In this document: piece by piece, positions 7,229-16,115 of the stretch
Position numbering within the stretch: position 1 is the stretch's first letter
Layout of the letters: each line of letters opens with the position of its first letter
NCBI RefSeq assembly: GCF_001423085.1
Contig: NZ_LMNU01000010.1
Coordinates: 1 to 36,137 of the forward strand
Length of the DNA: 36,137 nt
Origin: Methylobacterium sp. Leaf125
Lineage (GTDB): Bacteria > Pseudomonadota > Alphaproteobacteria > Rhizobiales > Beijerinckiaceae
Direction of reading: 5' to 3'
Position numbers and translations under genes: made by a program
Notes under the pieces: model-generated
What the model was told of the DNA's origin: nothing
Databases searched by the model: none
What the model saw: only the letters and a program-made list of their open reading frames with translations

Positions 7229-8332
7229 TCAGGCGACGTTGAGCCGGCGGCCCCGGTTCCAGGCCAGGAACGGCACCCCCGAGAGCAGGGCCGAGAGCGC
7301 GGCCTCCGTCTGGTGGTGGCCGTTCACCGAGACCCGCGGCAGCGCGTGCAGGTGGTCCGCATGGGCCGCGAAGAGATGGCCCGGCCGGGTCGTCACCGCC
7401 GTGGCGAAGCCGAGTTCGCGGGCGAGGGCGAAGTCGCGCGGGCCGGCCGAGGTCGGATCGCCCACCGGGTAGGACAGGTGCGGGACCGGACGGCCGAGCT
7501 CGGCCGCGATCCGCGCCCGCCCCTCCGCGATCTCCCGGCGCGCCACCGCCGCGTCGTGCTTGGCCAGCATCGGGTGGCTGATCGTGTGGGCGCCGAAGGT
7601 GACGAGCGGATCGCGGCCGAGGCTCCGCAACTCGGACCAGGACAGGCAGAGCCCGCCGGCCATGCACCCCGGGGCCAGGCCGGCCTCGGCACAGAGATCG
7701 GCGATGACCGCGAGGAGCCGCGCTTCCGGGCCTGACCGCAGCTGGCGGTAGACCCGGTCGAAGGCCGCCGATTTCTCGCGTGCCTGGCGTGCCGGCAGGT
7801 CGAGCCCCGCCTCGGGCACCCGGACCCGGTCGAGGCGGCGGATCGCCTCCTCCAGCTCGAGCCACCACAGGCGCCCCTGCCCGCTCGCGAAGTCGCTGGT
7901 GACGAACAGCGTCCAGGGCGCTCCGTGCCGCCGCAGGATCGGGGCGGCGTGCTCGGCATTGTCGCGGTAGCCGTCGTCGAAGGTGAACACCACGAAGGGA
8001 CGCCCACCCGCGGCGAGGCGTGCCGGCAGGGCGTCGAGGCCGATGATCTCGAAGCCGCGCCGGCGCACCAGCGCCAGGGTCCGGTCGAGGAAATCCGGGG
8101 TGATCGCCAGGAGCCCGTTGGGGTCGTAGGAGTCCGGCCGGTCGGGGCGGACGTGGTGGAAGGTCAGGATCAGTCCGCGCCCGCGCGCCACCGGCCCGAG
8201 CCAGAGGTCCGCCCGGCTCGCCGCGATGGCCCGGAAGCCGGCCGCGAACAGGCGGTGACGTCGGCTCAAGGGGGGCGGAGGGGCGGGTCGCGGGGCAGCA
8301 GGCTGGGGCGCGGCGGTCTCAGGAGCGGACAT
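7229..8332 (-). CDS. Polysaccharide deacetylase (NodB/CE4 family)
   Basis: A 367-aa protein with the metal-dependent carbohydrate esterase 4 fold that removes acetyl groups from N- or O-acetylated sugars. Motif 1 is TFDDGYRDN (catalytic base Asp119, metal Asp120). Motif 2 is HTISH with metal ligands His249 and His253, and motif 3 is LSYPVGDPTS. A further FHHVRP segment at about 58-63 is typical of family members acting in polysaccharide export loci. There is no obvious signal peptide; the N-terminus is Pro/Ala-rich. It is divergent from the CelD-like acyltransferase and sits at the left edge of the exopolysaccharide locus, so it probably modifies that polymer. Confidence 0.88.
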   Translation of the reverse strand: MSAPETAAPQPAAPRPAPPPPLSRRHRLFAAGFRAIAASRADLWLGPVARGRGLILTFHHVRPDRPDSYDPNGLLAITPDFLDRTLALVRRRGFEIIGLDALPARLAAGGRPFVVFTFDDGYRDNAEHAAPILRRHGAPWTLFVTSDFASGQGRLWWLELEEAIRRLDRVRVPEAGLDLPARQAREKSAAFDRVYRQLRSGPEARLLAVIADLCAEAGLAPGCMAGGLCLSWSELRSLGRDPLVTFGAHTISHPMLAKHDAAVARREIAEGRARIAAELGRPVPHLSYPVGDPTSAGPRDFALARELGFATAVTTRPGHLFAAHADHLHALPRVSVNGHHQTEAALSALLSGVPFLAWNRGRRLNVA

Positions 8333-8523
8333 GGTGAATCCGTTTCGGCGTCGCCGCAGGGGACCACGCCAACTGGCAAGGTTTCGTTACCCACGCGCGC
8401 AGACAGGGGCAGCGTGTCGCTCCGTCGTCACCGCCGGGTTAAGGGCTGCGGGGTCAGGGTCGGCCCAGCAGTCTGGCGGATCCCGATCCGCCGGTCCCCG
8501 AGATTGATGGCAAGGATGATGGG

Positions 8524-9717
8524 ATGGCCGTTCTCGCCCATGAACTGACCGGAGCCGGAGCGATGCGCGCGCGGGTGCGGCACGGCCTCGCCGCGGAGGT
8601 CTTCCCCGATCTGGCCGCCGCCGAGGCCCTGTGGCGGTCCCTGGAGGCCGATCCGGCCGTCCTGGCCACGCCCTACCAGCGCTTCGACTGGGTCGCGGCC
8701 TTCGCCCGGACCGCGCCGGGCGCGGACCTGCGGATCGTGGTCCTGCGCGACGCCGCCGGGCGTCCCCGCGTGCTCCTCCCCCTCGTGGTCGCCCGCGAGG
8801 GCGGGGCGACCGTGGCCCGGGTCGTGGGCGAGAAGCACGCCAACTACCACATGCCGCTCTTCGCCTCGCGCGAGGCGGCGGCGATGCCGCCGGAGGACCT
8901 CGCCGAGGCCCTGCACCGGTTCGGCCGGGACGCCGGGATCGACGTCTTCGCCCTCTCGCACCAGCCCCGCTTCTGGGACGGCGCGGCCAATCCCCTGCAT
9001 CACCGGGCCGAGCCCGCCCCGAGCGACGCCTACGGGCTGATCCTCGGCCCCGATCCGGAGTCGACCCTGAAGCGCGTCTTCAGCAGCGATGCCCGCAAGA
9101 AGCTGCGCGCCAAGGAGCGCAAGCTGGTGGAGGCTTTCGGTCCCGTAGCCTGCCGGCGCGCCGAGACCCCCGAGGACGCGGAGCGCGTCCTCGCCGCCTT
9201 CTACGTCCAGAAGGCCGCGCGCTTCGCCGCCATGGGTCTCGCCGACCCCTATGCCGATCCGGCGGTGCGGGATTTCCTCGCCCGGGCGGCCTCCCCGGCG
9301 GGCGGGTCGGCGATCGAGGTGACGTCCCTCGTCGCCACCGAGACCGGGCGCATCTTCGCGGTCTTCGCCGGGGCGGTCGACGCCCAGCGCTACAGCGGCA
9401 TGTTCACCGCCTTCGACGCCGACCCGGCGGTGAGCCGCTCGAGCCCCGGCGACATCCTGCTGCACCACCTGATCGGCGACCAGACGGCCCGGGGCCGGCG
9501 GACCTTCGACCTCGGCGTCGGCGAGGCCCGCTACAAGAGCAGCATCTGCGACGAGACCATCGCGCTCGGCGAGGTCGTCCTGCCGGTGACCCTGCGCGGC
9601 CAGGCCTTCGCCCTCCGGACCCGCGCGGTCGCCCGCCTCAAGCGCCGCATCAAGCGCGACCCGCGCCTGATGGCCTTGGTGACGCGCCTGCGCCGGCGCC
9701 GGGCGGTGGCGGAGTAG
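8524..9717 (+). CDS. CelD/BcsL-type GNAT acyltransferase
   Basis: A 397-aa cytoplasmic protein of the GNAT-fold group called CelD/BcsL acetyltransferases, often found in cellulose and exopolysaccharide loci. Typical segments are TPYQRFDWVAAFARTAPG near residues 50-65, FSSDARKKLRAKERKL at about 185-200, a central helix with FYVQKAARFAAMG, and YSGMFTAFDA ... SPGDILLHHLI ... DLGVGEARYKSS at about 290-340, which forms the acyl-CoA-binding half. It probably acylates a sugar intermediate. The alternative start ATG at 8563 is possible. It ends just before a terminator shared with the convergent Wzc-like gene. Confidence 0.82.
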   Translation: MAVLAHELTGAGAMRARVRHGLAAEVFPDLAAAEALWRSLEADPAVLATPYQRFDWVAAFARTAPGADLRIVVLRDAAGRPRVLLPLVVAREGGATVARVVGEKHANYHMPLFASREAAAMPPEDLAEALHRFGRDAGIDVFALSHQPRFWDGAANPLHHRAEPAPSDAYGLILGPDPESTLKRVFSSDARKKLRAKERKLVEAFGPVACRRAETPEDAERVLAAFYVQKAARFAAMGLADPYADPAVRDFLARAASPAGGSAIEVTSLVATETGRIFAVFAGAVDAQRYSGMFTAFDADPAVSRSSPGDILLHHLIGDQTARGRRTFDLGVGEARYKSSICDETIALGEVVLPVTLRGQAFALRTRAVARLKRRIKRDPRLMALVTRLRRRRAVAE

Positions 9718-9734
9718 CGGTCCCGCCGAACGCG

Positions 9735-9770
9735 CGGCACCGCCCTTCCGCGGATGCGGGGGCGGTGCCG
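9735..9770. terminator. Bidirectional terminator between convergent EPS genes
   Basis: An 11-bp outer stem CGGCACCGCCC (9735-9745) pairs with GGGCGGTGCCG (9760-9770). An inner 4-bp stem CCGC/GCGG (9748-9751, 9756-9759) closes on loop GGAT. It lies between the acyltransferase stop at 9717 and the Wzc-like stop at 9800. Confidence 0.8.
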
Positions 9771-9799
9771 GGGGGTGCGACGATCGGGCGTGGCCGGGT

Positions 9800-12166
9800 T
9801 CAGGCGGCCGAGAGGCGCAGGGGCATCGCGTCCTCGGCGAAGACGGGCGCCTCGGGGGCCAGGGCCGCGGCGGCCTGATCCTGGGCCACCAGGATCTGGC
9901 CGGCGCCGGACGCCTCGGCCAGGGCGTAGAGGCCGAGGAGGTCGGCATCCTCGGGGTCGCGGTCCGAGGCGATGATCGCCGTATCCATCTGGCTGCCCGC
10001 CACCGCCAGGATGTCGCGGGCGGTGCGGGCCTGCGGCGTGCCGAGGCGGCACACCACCCAGTCATAGGCCTGGGCCAGGGCGTCGAGGGTGATCGCCAGG
10101 GCCTGCGGCTCCTCGGCCAGGACCGCCGCGTCGACGAAGCCCCGCGGAATCGCATGCAGGCGCGAGCCGGGGATCGACTGGATCACGTCGAGGAAGGCGG
10201 CCTCGCCGGCCACCAGGTCGGTGAGGCCGACATCGTCCGCACCGCAGGCGGGGCCGTTGAGATCGAGCACCACGACGCTCGCGCCGGTCGCGAGGCTGCT
10301 GCCGAGGCTGACGGCGAGGCCCGCCTCCCGGTGCCTGGCCGGCACGGCCTCGATCACCAGGACGGCGCGGCCGGCGCCGGACCGGGCCGGACCCGCGCCG
10401 GTGCGCAGGCGGGCGATGAGCGGGTCGAGGGCGTAGGCACCCGCATCGGTGGCGGTTTCGGCGGAAATCTCGGCAGAGGTCGCGACTGAAGTGTCGGCGG
10501 GGGTCTGGACGGCCTCGGTCCGTGCCGGGGCGAGGGTCGGCCGGGTGGGCGCCGCCTCGGCCGTCGGGGCCGCGCCGGCGGCCATCAGCGGGGCGGCGTC
10601 GGAGCTGCCGGCCTGCGCCGTGGCGCTGGCGCCCTGCCGCGCCAGGGCGAGGGAGGCTTCGGGGAAGGCGAAGGGCTGGCGGCCATAGGCGGGGCGCTCC
10701 GCCTCCGCCTCGGACTCCTCCTCGCGCCGGCGGCGGCGGCCCGGGCCGTCGGGATCGCCGAGGAGGTGGTGGGCGATGACGCCGCCCATGGAGAACAGCA
10801 GGCCGAGCACCGCCGCCAGGAGGACGATCGGCAGCTTCTTCGGGAAGGACGGCGTCTCGGGAGTGATGGCGCGCGAGACCACGCGGGCATCGGCCGGGGC
10901 GGCGCTCTCGGCGTCGCGGGCCGAGGCCTCGCGGTAGCGGGCGAGGTAGGATTCGAGCTGCTCGCGCTGGGCCTTCGCCTCGCGCTCCAGGGCGCGCAGC
11001 TGGACCTCGCTGGAATTGCCCTTCGAGACCACCTCGCGCTGCGCGTCCACCGCCGCACCCAGGCTCTCGACCCGGGCCTCGGCGATGCGGGCATCGTTCT
11101 CCAGGGTGCGGACCACGCGCTCGGCGGTGGCCTTGATCTGGGCGTCGAGGTCGGAGATCTGCGCGGTCAGTTCCTTGATGCGCGGATGGGCGGACAGGAG
11201 GGTCCGGGATTCCAGGGCGAGCTGGTTGCGCAGGGTGATGCGCTGCTCGACGGTGCGCCGGATGATCTCGTTGTTGGCGACGTCCGGGATCTCGAAGGCG
11301 CGGCCGTCCTTGATCATCTCCTTGATCAGCTTGGCGCGTCCGGCGAGGTCGGCCTTGGCGGTGCGGGCCTGGGAGAGCTGGGTCGAGAGCTCGCCGAGCT
11401 GCTGGGCGCCGAGGGGCTGGCCGCTGGCGCCGCCGGTGGCGATCAGCCCATGGCTGGCGCGATAGGTCTCGACCTTGGCCTCGGCCTCGGCGACCCGGGT
11501 GCGCAACGTCTCGATGTTGCCGCCGAGCCAGGTCGAGGCGTAGCGGGCGGTGTCGGTCTTGGCCGCGTCGAGGGAGGCGATGTAGAGCTCGGCGATGGTG
11601 TTGGCCGCCTGGGCCGCGAGGTGCGCGTCCTTCGAGCGGAACTCCACCGTGAGGATGCGCGACTTGCCGGCCGGGTAGACGGTCAGGCGGTCGAAGTAGG
11701 TCTCCAGCATCCGCTCCTCGGGCGGACGCTCCATCGGGTTCTTGGCCAGCCCGATCATCATCAGGGCGCGCTGGAGCGGGCCGAAGCCGGCGACGCCGGG
11801 ATCGAACTCCGCATTGCCCGCCAGGGACAGCCGGCGGATCGCCTCGCGGGCGAGATCCCGCGACATCACCACCTGCACCTGGCTCGCCACCGCCTGCTCG
11901 TCGATGGGCTGGGGCTGCTCGCCACGTTCCTGGGCGGTGCGGGTGTAGGGCGTGTCGCGGCTCTCCAGCAGGATCTTCGCCTCGCCGGTGTAGCGCGGCG
12001 AGACCACCTGCACGAAGGCGATGGCGCCGATGGTGACCAGGGCGGTCGGAACGACGATCCAGCGCCAGGACCGGCGTAGCACGCCTGCGAGCTGAGACAG
12101 CCCCAAGCCCTCGCTACCGGCAGGGGACGCATCGCGCGTGGGCTCGAACAGCGAAGAGCGGGGCAT
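9800..12166 (-). CDS. Wzc/GumC-like polysaccharide co-polymerase, degenerate kinase domain
   Basis: A 788-aa inner-membrane protein controlling polymerisation and export of exopolysaccharide. The Wzz domain begins after a first membrane helix (about 36-55, WIVVPTALVTIGAIAFVQVV). A long periplasmic coiled-coil region follows (about 170-430, including ETLRTRVAEAEAKVETYRAS), then ITPETPSFPKK and a second helix at about 440-462. The cytoplasmic part is a long Ala-rich linker plus a CpsD-like fold at about 600-788. Oddity: the place of the Walker A reads VIEAVPARHREAGLAVSLGS, with no GKS/T, and there is no tyrosine-rich tail. An ATG at 12166 is preferred over an in-frame TTG at 12184. Confidence 0.87.
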   Translation of the reverse strand: MPRSSLFEPTRDASPAGSEGLGLSQLAGVLRRSWRWIVVPTALVTIGAIAFVQVVSPRYTGEAKILLESRDTPYTRTAQERGEQPQPIDEQAVASQVQVVMSRDLAREAIRRLSLAGNAEFDPGVAGFGPLQRALMMIGLAKNPMERPPEERMLETYFDRLTVYPAGKSRILTVEFRSKDAHLAAQAANTIAELYIASLDAAKTDTARYASTWLGGNIETLRTRVAEAEAKVETYRASHGLIATGGASGQPLGAQQLGELSTQLSQARTAKADLAGRAKLIKEMIKDGRAFEIPDVANNEIIRRTVEQRITLRNQLALESRTLLSAHPRIKELTAQISDLDAQIKATAERVVRTLENDARIAEARVESLGAAVDAQREVVSKGNSSEVQLRALEREAKAQREQLESYLARYREASARDAESAAPADARVVSRAITPETPSFPKKLPIVLLAAVLGLLFSMGGVIAHHLLGDPDGPGRRRRREEESEAEAERPAYGRQPFAFPEASLALARQGASATAQAGSSDAAPLMAAGAAPTAEAAPTRPTLAPARTEAVQTPADTSVATSAEISAETATDAGAYALDPLIARLRTGAGPARSGAGRAVLVIEAVPARHREAGLAVSLGSSLATGASVVVLDLNGPACGADDVGLTDLVAGEAAFLDVIQSIPGSRLHAIPRGFVDAAVLAEEPQALAITLDALAQAYDWVVCRLGTPQARTARDILAVAGSQMDTAIIASDRDPEDADLLGLYALAEASGAGQILVAQDQAAAALAPEAPVFAEDAMPLRLSAA

Positions 12167-12184
12167 GGCTCGATCTTTACGCAA

Positions 12185-12352
12185 GGCAAGGATGTCGACC
12201 GCGAAGAGGCCGGCTTTCCACGACTAGACCGGCTTAAGGTTGACCGGACGTTAAGAACCGCGCGTTTCGTGCGGGCCGGTGCGGGACGTCAGTCTTCGTT
12301 AACCATATCGGCTTAGGGCTGGAGTCGAATTCTCCTCACGACGGCAGTAGTG
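12185..12352. promoter_or_regulatory. Divergent promoter region wzc-like / wza-like
   Basis: The 168-186 bp between the divergent export genes contains two similar boxes, CGGCTTAAGGTT at 12230-12241 and CGGCTTAGGGCT at 12309-12320. The region is AT-richer than its surroundings (GTTAACCATATCGG at about 12298-12311). Both promoters must lie here. The boxes resemble sequences upstream of other genes of this locus, so they are candidate operators. Confidence 0.4.
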
Positions 12353-12925
12353 ATGAACCGGCGATCACTCCTCTTAGCTCTTACGTCGAGCCTCGCGCTC
12401 GGCGGCTGCCTGCGCCCGGATTTCCGGACCGATCAGCTCGACACGACGGGCACCGGCTCCATCGGTGCACGCTACACCCTCTCCGCCGGCGACCGCCTCC
12501 GGGTCATCGTCTTCGGCCAGGACAACCTCTCCAACATCTACGCGGTCGACGGGGCCGGCAACATCGCCATGCCGCTCATCGGTCTCGTGAAGGTCGGCGG
12601 CCAGCCCACCAGCCAGGCCGCGCGGACGATCGAGGCCAAGCTCTCGGCCGGCTTCGTGCGCGAGCCCCACGTCACCGTGGAGGTGGACGCCTACCGGCCG
12701 TTCTACATCCTCGGCGAGGTCACCACCTCGGGCCAATACCCCTACGTCAACGGCATGGCGGTGGAGACCGCGGTGGCCATCGCCGCCGGCTTCGGTCCCC
12801 GCGCCGCCCGCGACTACGCCGTGCTCACCCGCGAGGGCCGGGACGGCCTGGTCTCCGGCATCGTGCCGATGACCTACCCGGTGCGCCCCGGTGACACCAT
12901 CGTGATCAAGGAACGCTTCTTCTGA
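12353..12925 (+). CDS. Wza-like polysaccharide export lipoprotein
   Basis: A 190-aa exported lipoprotein. The signal MNRRSLLLALTSSLALGGC has lipobox LGGC with Cys19. It carries the Poly_export domain (YTLSAGDRLRVIVFGQDNLS ... VDGAGNIAMPLIGLVKVGG ... TIEAKLS) and a SLBB-like segment (VTVEVDAYRPFYILGEVTTS ... VAIAAGF). Such proteins form the outer-membrane/periplasmic export channel working with the Wzc-like partner encoded divergently. It is much shorter than E. coli Wza, as usual for short alphaproteobacterial members with one SLBB unit. A GTG 3 bases earlier (12350) is an alternative start. Confidence 0.88.
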   Translation: MNRRSLLLALTSSLALGGCLRPDFRTDQLDTTGTGSIGARYTLSAGDRLRVIVFGQDNLSNIYAVDGAGNIAMPLIGLVKVGGQPTSQAARTIEAKLSAGFVREPHVTVEVDAYRPFYILGEVTTSGQYPYVNGMAVETAVAIAAGFGPRAARDYAVLTREGRDGLVSGIVPMTYPVRPGDTIVIKERFF

Positions 12926-12971
12926 GAGCCCGCCTCCCGGCCGCGGCCGGATGCGAACGATGCTGCCGGGG

Positions 12972-12992
12972 CGGTTAGGACTCGCCTAACCG
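12972..12992. promoter_or_regulatory. Perfect inverted repeat upstream of glycosyltransferase
   Basis: Arms CGGTTAGG (12972-12979) and CCTAACCG (12985-12992) are perfectly complementary around a 5-base spacer. The site lies 47 bases after the wza-like stop and about 145 bases before the glycosyltransferase start. It could be an operator for a dimeric regulator or a weak terminator; the lower GC and lack of T-run favour an operator. Confidence 0.4.
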
Positions 12993-13136
12993 AATCGAGA
13001 ACTATTCCGCTGATCCGGGCCTTCGCACGCCGCGGCGCGAGCCCGGCCTTAACGGTCCACGCACCGGTGGCGCCCCAAGGTCTCCCGACGGACGAGCGGC
13101 CGGGCCGCTCGCGCTACGGTGCGTGGAGCAGCTGTC

Positions 13137-14372
13137 GTGAACGCGTTCCCTCTCGGTCAGTCCGGTGCCAGCGGCCCGGGCGCGGCCCTCAGCGCCGCCT
13201 CGGGCGGCCTCCCGGCCCAGCGCATCCTGCACGTGTTCCGCGCGCCCGTGGGCGGACTGTTCCGGCACGTGGTCGATCTCGCCCGCCTGCAGGCCTCGGC
13301 GGGCCACCAGGTCGGCCTCGTCTGCGACGCCTCCACCGGCGGCGAGCGCGCCGCGCAGGCCCTGGCCGAGCTCGCGCCCTGCCTCGCCCTCGGCATCACC
13401 CGCCTGCCGATGCGGCGCAACCCGCATCCCTCCGACCTGGCGGCGCTTCGCACCATCGCCCGGCGCGCCGCGGCGGTGGGGGCCACCGTCCTGCACGGGC
13501 ACGGGGCCAAGGGCGGCGTCTACGCCCGCATGGCCGTGGTGCCCGGCCCCGCGCCGATCCGCGCCTATACGCCCCATGGGGGCAGCTACAACTACAAGCC
13601 CGGCACCCTGCGCCACCGGTTCTACATGGGCCTCGAGCGCCTGATGGGCCTGCGCACCGACGTCTTCCTCTTCGAGAGCGAGTACGTCGCCGGGCGCCAC
13701 CGGGCCTATGCGGGGGACCCGCGCCGCATCACCCGCATCGTCCATAACGGGATCAGCGAGGCGGAATTCGCCCCCATCGTGCCGGCCGCGGAGCGGGTCG
13801 ACCTCGTCTATATCGGCGAGTTGCGCGACGCCAAGGGCGTGCCCTTCCTCCTCGACGCGCTCCTGCGCCTGCGCGCCGCGGGCCGCCCCCTGCGGCTGCT
13901 CATGGTGGGCTCCGGCCCCGATTCCGCCGTCCTGGCCGATCGCGTGGTGGCGATGGGCCTCGGCGAGGCGGTGTCCTTCGAGCCGCCGCAGGCGATCCGC
14001 CCGGTGCTGGCCCGGGGCCGGGTCATGGTGGTGCCCTCGCTGGCCGAGTCCCTGCCCTACGTGGTGCTGGAGGCGGCCGCCGCGTGCCAGCCCCTCGTCG
14101 CCACCAATGTCGGAGGCATCCCGGAAATCTTCGGGGCCGCGGCCTCCGACCTGGTGCCGCCCCGCGACGGGCAAGCCCTGGCCGAGGCCATCGCACGGGT
14201 CCTCGACGAGGATCCCGAGGCGTCCCGCCAGCGCTTCGAGACCCTGGCGGCCTCGGTCCGGGCCCGCTTCTCCATGACCCGCATGGGCTCCGACGTGCTC
14301 TCCGGATACGCCGCGGCCCTGCGCGCCCGGGTTCCCGGCGCCGGCCATGCCGTCGCACCCACGGCTCCGTGA
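13137..14372 (+). CDS. Glycosyltransferase family 4 (group 1)
   Basis: A 411-aa GT-B fold glycosyltransferase that transfers a sugar from a nucleotide donor during exopolysaccharide repeat-unit synthesis. The N-terminal acceptor domain contains HVFRAPVGGLFRHVVDLARL at about 25-45. The C-terminal donor domain has LVYIGELRDAKGVPFLLDAL, MVGSGPDS and the E-x7-E signature PSLAESLPYVVLEAA, then LVATNVGGIPEIF. The GTG at 13137 is preferred because GGAG lies at proper distance upstream; another GTG is at 13119. It lies between the export lipoprotein and the initiating transferase on the same strand. Confidence 0.87.
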   Translation: MNAFPLGQSGASGPGAALSAASGGLPAQRILHVFRAPVGGLFRHVVDLARLQASAGHQVGLVCDASTGGERAAQALAELAPCLALGITRLPMRRNPHPSDLAALRTIARRAAAVGATVLHGHGAKGGVYARMAVVPGPAPIRAYTPHGGSYNYKPGTLRHRFYMGLERLMGLRTDVFLFESEYVAGRHRAYAGDPRRITRIVHNGISEAEFAPIVPAAERVDLVYIGELRDAKGVPFLLDALLRLRAAGRPLRLLMVGSGPDSAVLADRVVAMGLGEAVSFEPPQAIRPVLARGRVMVVPSLAESLPYVVLEAAAACQPLVATNVGGIPEIFGAAASDLVPPRDGQALAEAIARVLDEDPEASRQRFETLAASVRARFSMTRMGSDVLSGYAAALRARVPGAGHAVAPTAP

Positions 14373-14480
14373 TTCCCCGTCGCGGACCTCCGGCCCCGTG
14401 ACGTCCGTTTCTCCGTCCCGATCCGACCCCCAGCCCCGCTCCCCGTTTCCAAGACGCGTACCCGAGCCCGGAAATCAGCC

Positions 14481-16007
14481 ATGAGCGCCTTCGATGTCCG
14501 TGACCTGCTGGAGGCCGCGGGCCGCTTCGGACCCCAGTCCGAGGGTGGTCCGGCCGCGGCGCTGCCGCCCGCCGAGGCGCGGCTGCATCCGGCCGCCCCG
14601 AAGCTGCTCTCGCCCGTGGTGCTGGCCGGCTGCGTCCGGATCGGGGAGTTCGCCCTGATCGCCGGGATCGGGATCGCCATTCAGCGCCTGCAGCTCGCCG
14701 GGATCGTGCCGCTGCCGCCGCGCTACCTCGCCGCCGCCCTCGGCCTGGCCGCCCTGGCCGTCTGCCTGCTCCAGGCCGCGGGGGCCTACCGCATGGCGGC
14801 CTTTCGCACCCTGCGCGGCTCCGCGCTGCGGCTGGTGGGCGCCTGGTCGCTGGCCTTCCTCCTGGTGGCCACCGCCATGGTGTTCGCCAAGATCGCCGAC
14901 CACTATTCCCGGGTCTGGATGGCCAGCGTGTTCGTCGCCGGCCTCGCCGCCCTCCTGACCGGGCGCTTCGCCCTGGCGCGGTTCATCACCGCCCAGAAGC
15001 AGCGCGGCCATTTCGACCGCCGCACCGCCATCGTCGGCGGCGGCCCGGTCGCCGAGGACCTGATCCGCGCCCTCGACGCGGAATCGGAGTCCGGCGTGCG
15101 CATCGTCGGCGTGTTCGACGACCGCGGCGACATGCGCTCCGACACGGTGGTGGCGGGATACCCGAAGCTCGGGACCGTAAGCGACCTCGTCGCCTATGCC
15201 CGCACCACCCGCCTCGACCTCATCATCTTCACGATCCCGATCGCCGCCGAGGACCGCATCCTGCAGATGCTGGCCAAGCTCTGGGTCCTGCCGATCGACA
15301 TCCGGCTCTCGGCCCAGGCCTCGAAGCTGCGCCTGCGCCCGCGGGCCTATTCCTATCTCGGCGCGGTGCCGGTGCTCGACATCTTCGACAAGCCGATGGC
15401 CGACTGGGACATCGTCGCCAAGAGCATCTTCGACCGGGTAGTCGGCTGCGCGATGCTGGTGGCCCTGGCGCCCATGATGCTGGCGGTCGCCCTGGCGGTG
15501 CGCCTGACCTCCACCGGGCCGGTGCTTTTCCGGCAGAAGCGCTACGGCTTCAACAACGAGCTGATCGAGGTCTACAAGTTCCGCTCGATGTACGTGAACC
15601 AGAGCGATGCCGGCGCCGCCCGGCTGGTGACCCGGGACGATCCGCGCGTCACGCCCGTGGGCCGCTTCATTCGGAAGACCTCGCTGGACGAGCTGCCGCA
15701 GCTCTTCAACGTCATCAAGGGCGAGCTCTCCCTGGTGGGCCCGCGGCCGCACGCCCTCCAGGCCAAGGCCGCCAACACCCTCTACGACCAGGTGGTGGAC
15801 GGCTACTTCGCCCGCCACAAGGTCAAGCCCGGCATCACCGGCTGGGCCCAGGTCAACGGCTGGCGCGGCGAGACCGACACCAGCGACAAGATCCAGAAGC
15901 GCGTCGAGCACGACCTGCACTACATCGAGAACTGGTCGATCCTGTTCGACGTGAAGATCATGCTGGCGACCCCGGTCTCGCTGTTCCGGACCAAGAACGC
16001 CTATTGA
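14481..16007 (+). CDS. Undecaprenyl-phosphate glycosyl-1-phosphate transferase (WcaJ type)
   Basis: A 508-aa inner-membrane polyprenyl glycosylphosphotransferase that loads the first sugar phosphate onto undecaprenyl phosphate, starting the polysaccharide repeat unit. Residues about 40-165 contain four or five membrane helices. A Rossmann-like CoA-binding_3 domain follows ([20 protein letters not shown]). The catalytic domain begins after the helix at about 318-340: [20 protein letters not shown] (about 353), [20 protein letters not shown] with PRPHA (about 400-427) and [20 protein letters not shown] (about 447). The C-terminus KNAY is typical. It is full length for the WcaJ group. Confidence 0.93.
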   Translation: MSAFDVRDLLEAAGRFGPQSEGGPAAALPPAEARLHPAAPKLLSPVVLAGCVRIGEFALIAGIGIAIQRLQLAGIVPLPPRYLAAALGLAALAVCLLQAAGAYRMAAFRTLRGSALRLVGAWSLAFLLVATAMVFAKIADHYSRVWMASVFVAGLAALLTGRFALARFITAQKQRGHFDRRTAIVGGGPVAEDLIRALDAESESGVRIVGVFDDRGDMRSDTVVAGYPKLGTVSDLVAYARTTRLDLIIFTIPIAAEDRILQMLAKLWVLPIDIRLSAQASKLRLRPRAYSYLGAVPVLDIFDKPMADWDIVAKSIFDRVVGCAMLVALAPMMLAVALAVRLTSTGPVLFRQKRYGFNNELIEVYKFRSMYVNQSDAGAARLVTRDDPRVTPVGRFIRKTSLDELPQLFNVIKGELSLVGPRPHALQAKAANTLYDQVVDGYFARHKVKPGITGWAQVNGWRGETDTSDKIQKRVEHDLHYIENWSILFDVKIMLATPVSLFRTKNAY

Positions 16008-16050
16008 GGAACGCCCGCCGACGCGGTGGGTCCACCGCCCCCGAAACGCA

Positions 16051-16086
16051 ACAAGGGCCGCCCCCCGGGAGGGGAGCGGCCCTTGT
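16051..16086. terminator. Bidirectional terminator after wcaJ-like gene
   Basis: Perfect 11-bp stem: ACAAGGGCCGC at 16051-16061 and GCGGCCCTTGT at 16076-16086, with an internal C/G-rich loop that can extend pairing. It is flanked by AACGCA on the left and lies between convergent stops at 16007 and 16116. Confidence 0.83.
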
Positions 16087-16115
16087 GCCGTTCAGGAGAA
16101 CGGGGCAGAGGGGGC

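Noticed and set aside
12937..12950. 14-bp palindrome CCGGCCGCGGCCGG after the wza-like gene
   Set aside because: It has no spacer for a loop and such strings are frequent by chance at this GC content; a terminator call is not supported.
14475..15920. Minus-strand frame opposite the WcaJ-type gene
   Set aside because: Shadow of the initiating transferase; low-complexity His/Gly/Asp-rich translation.
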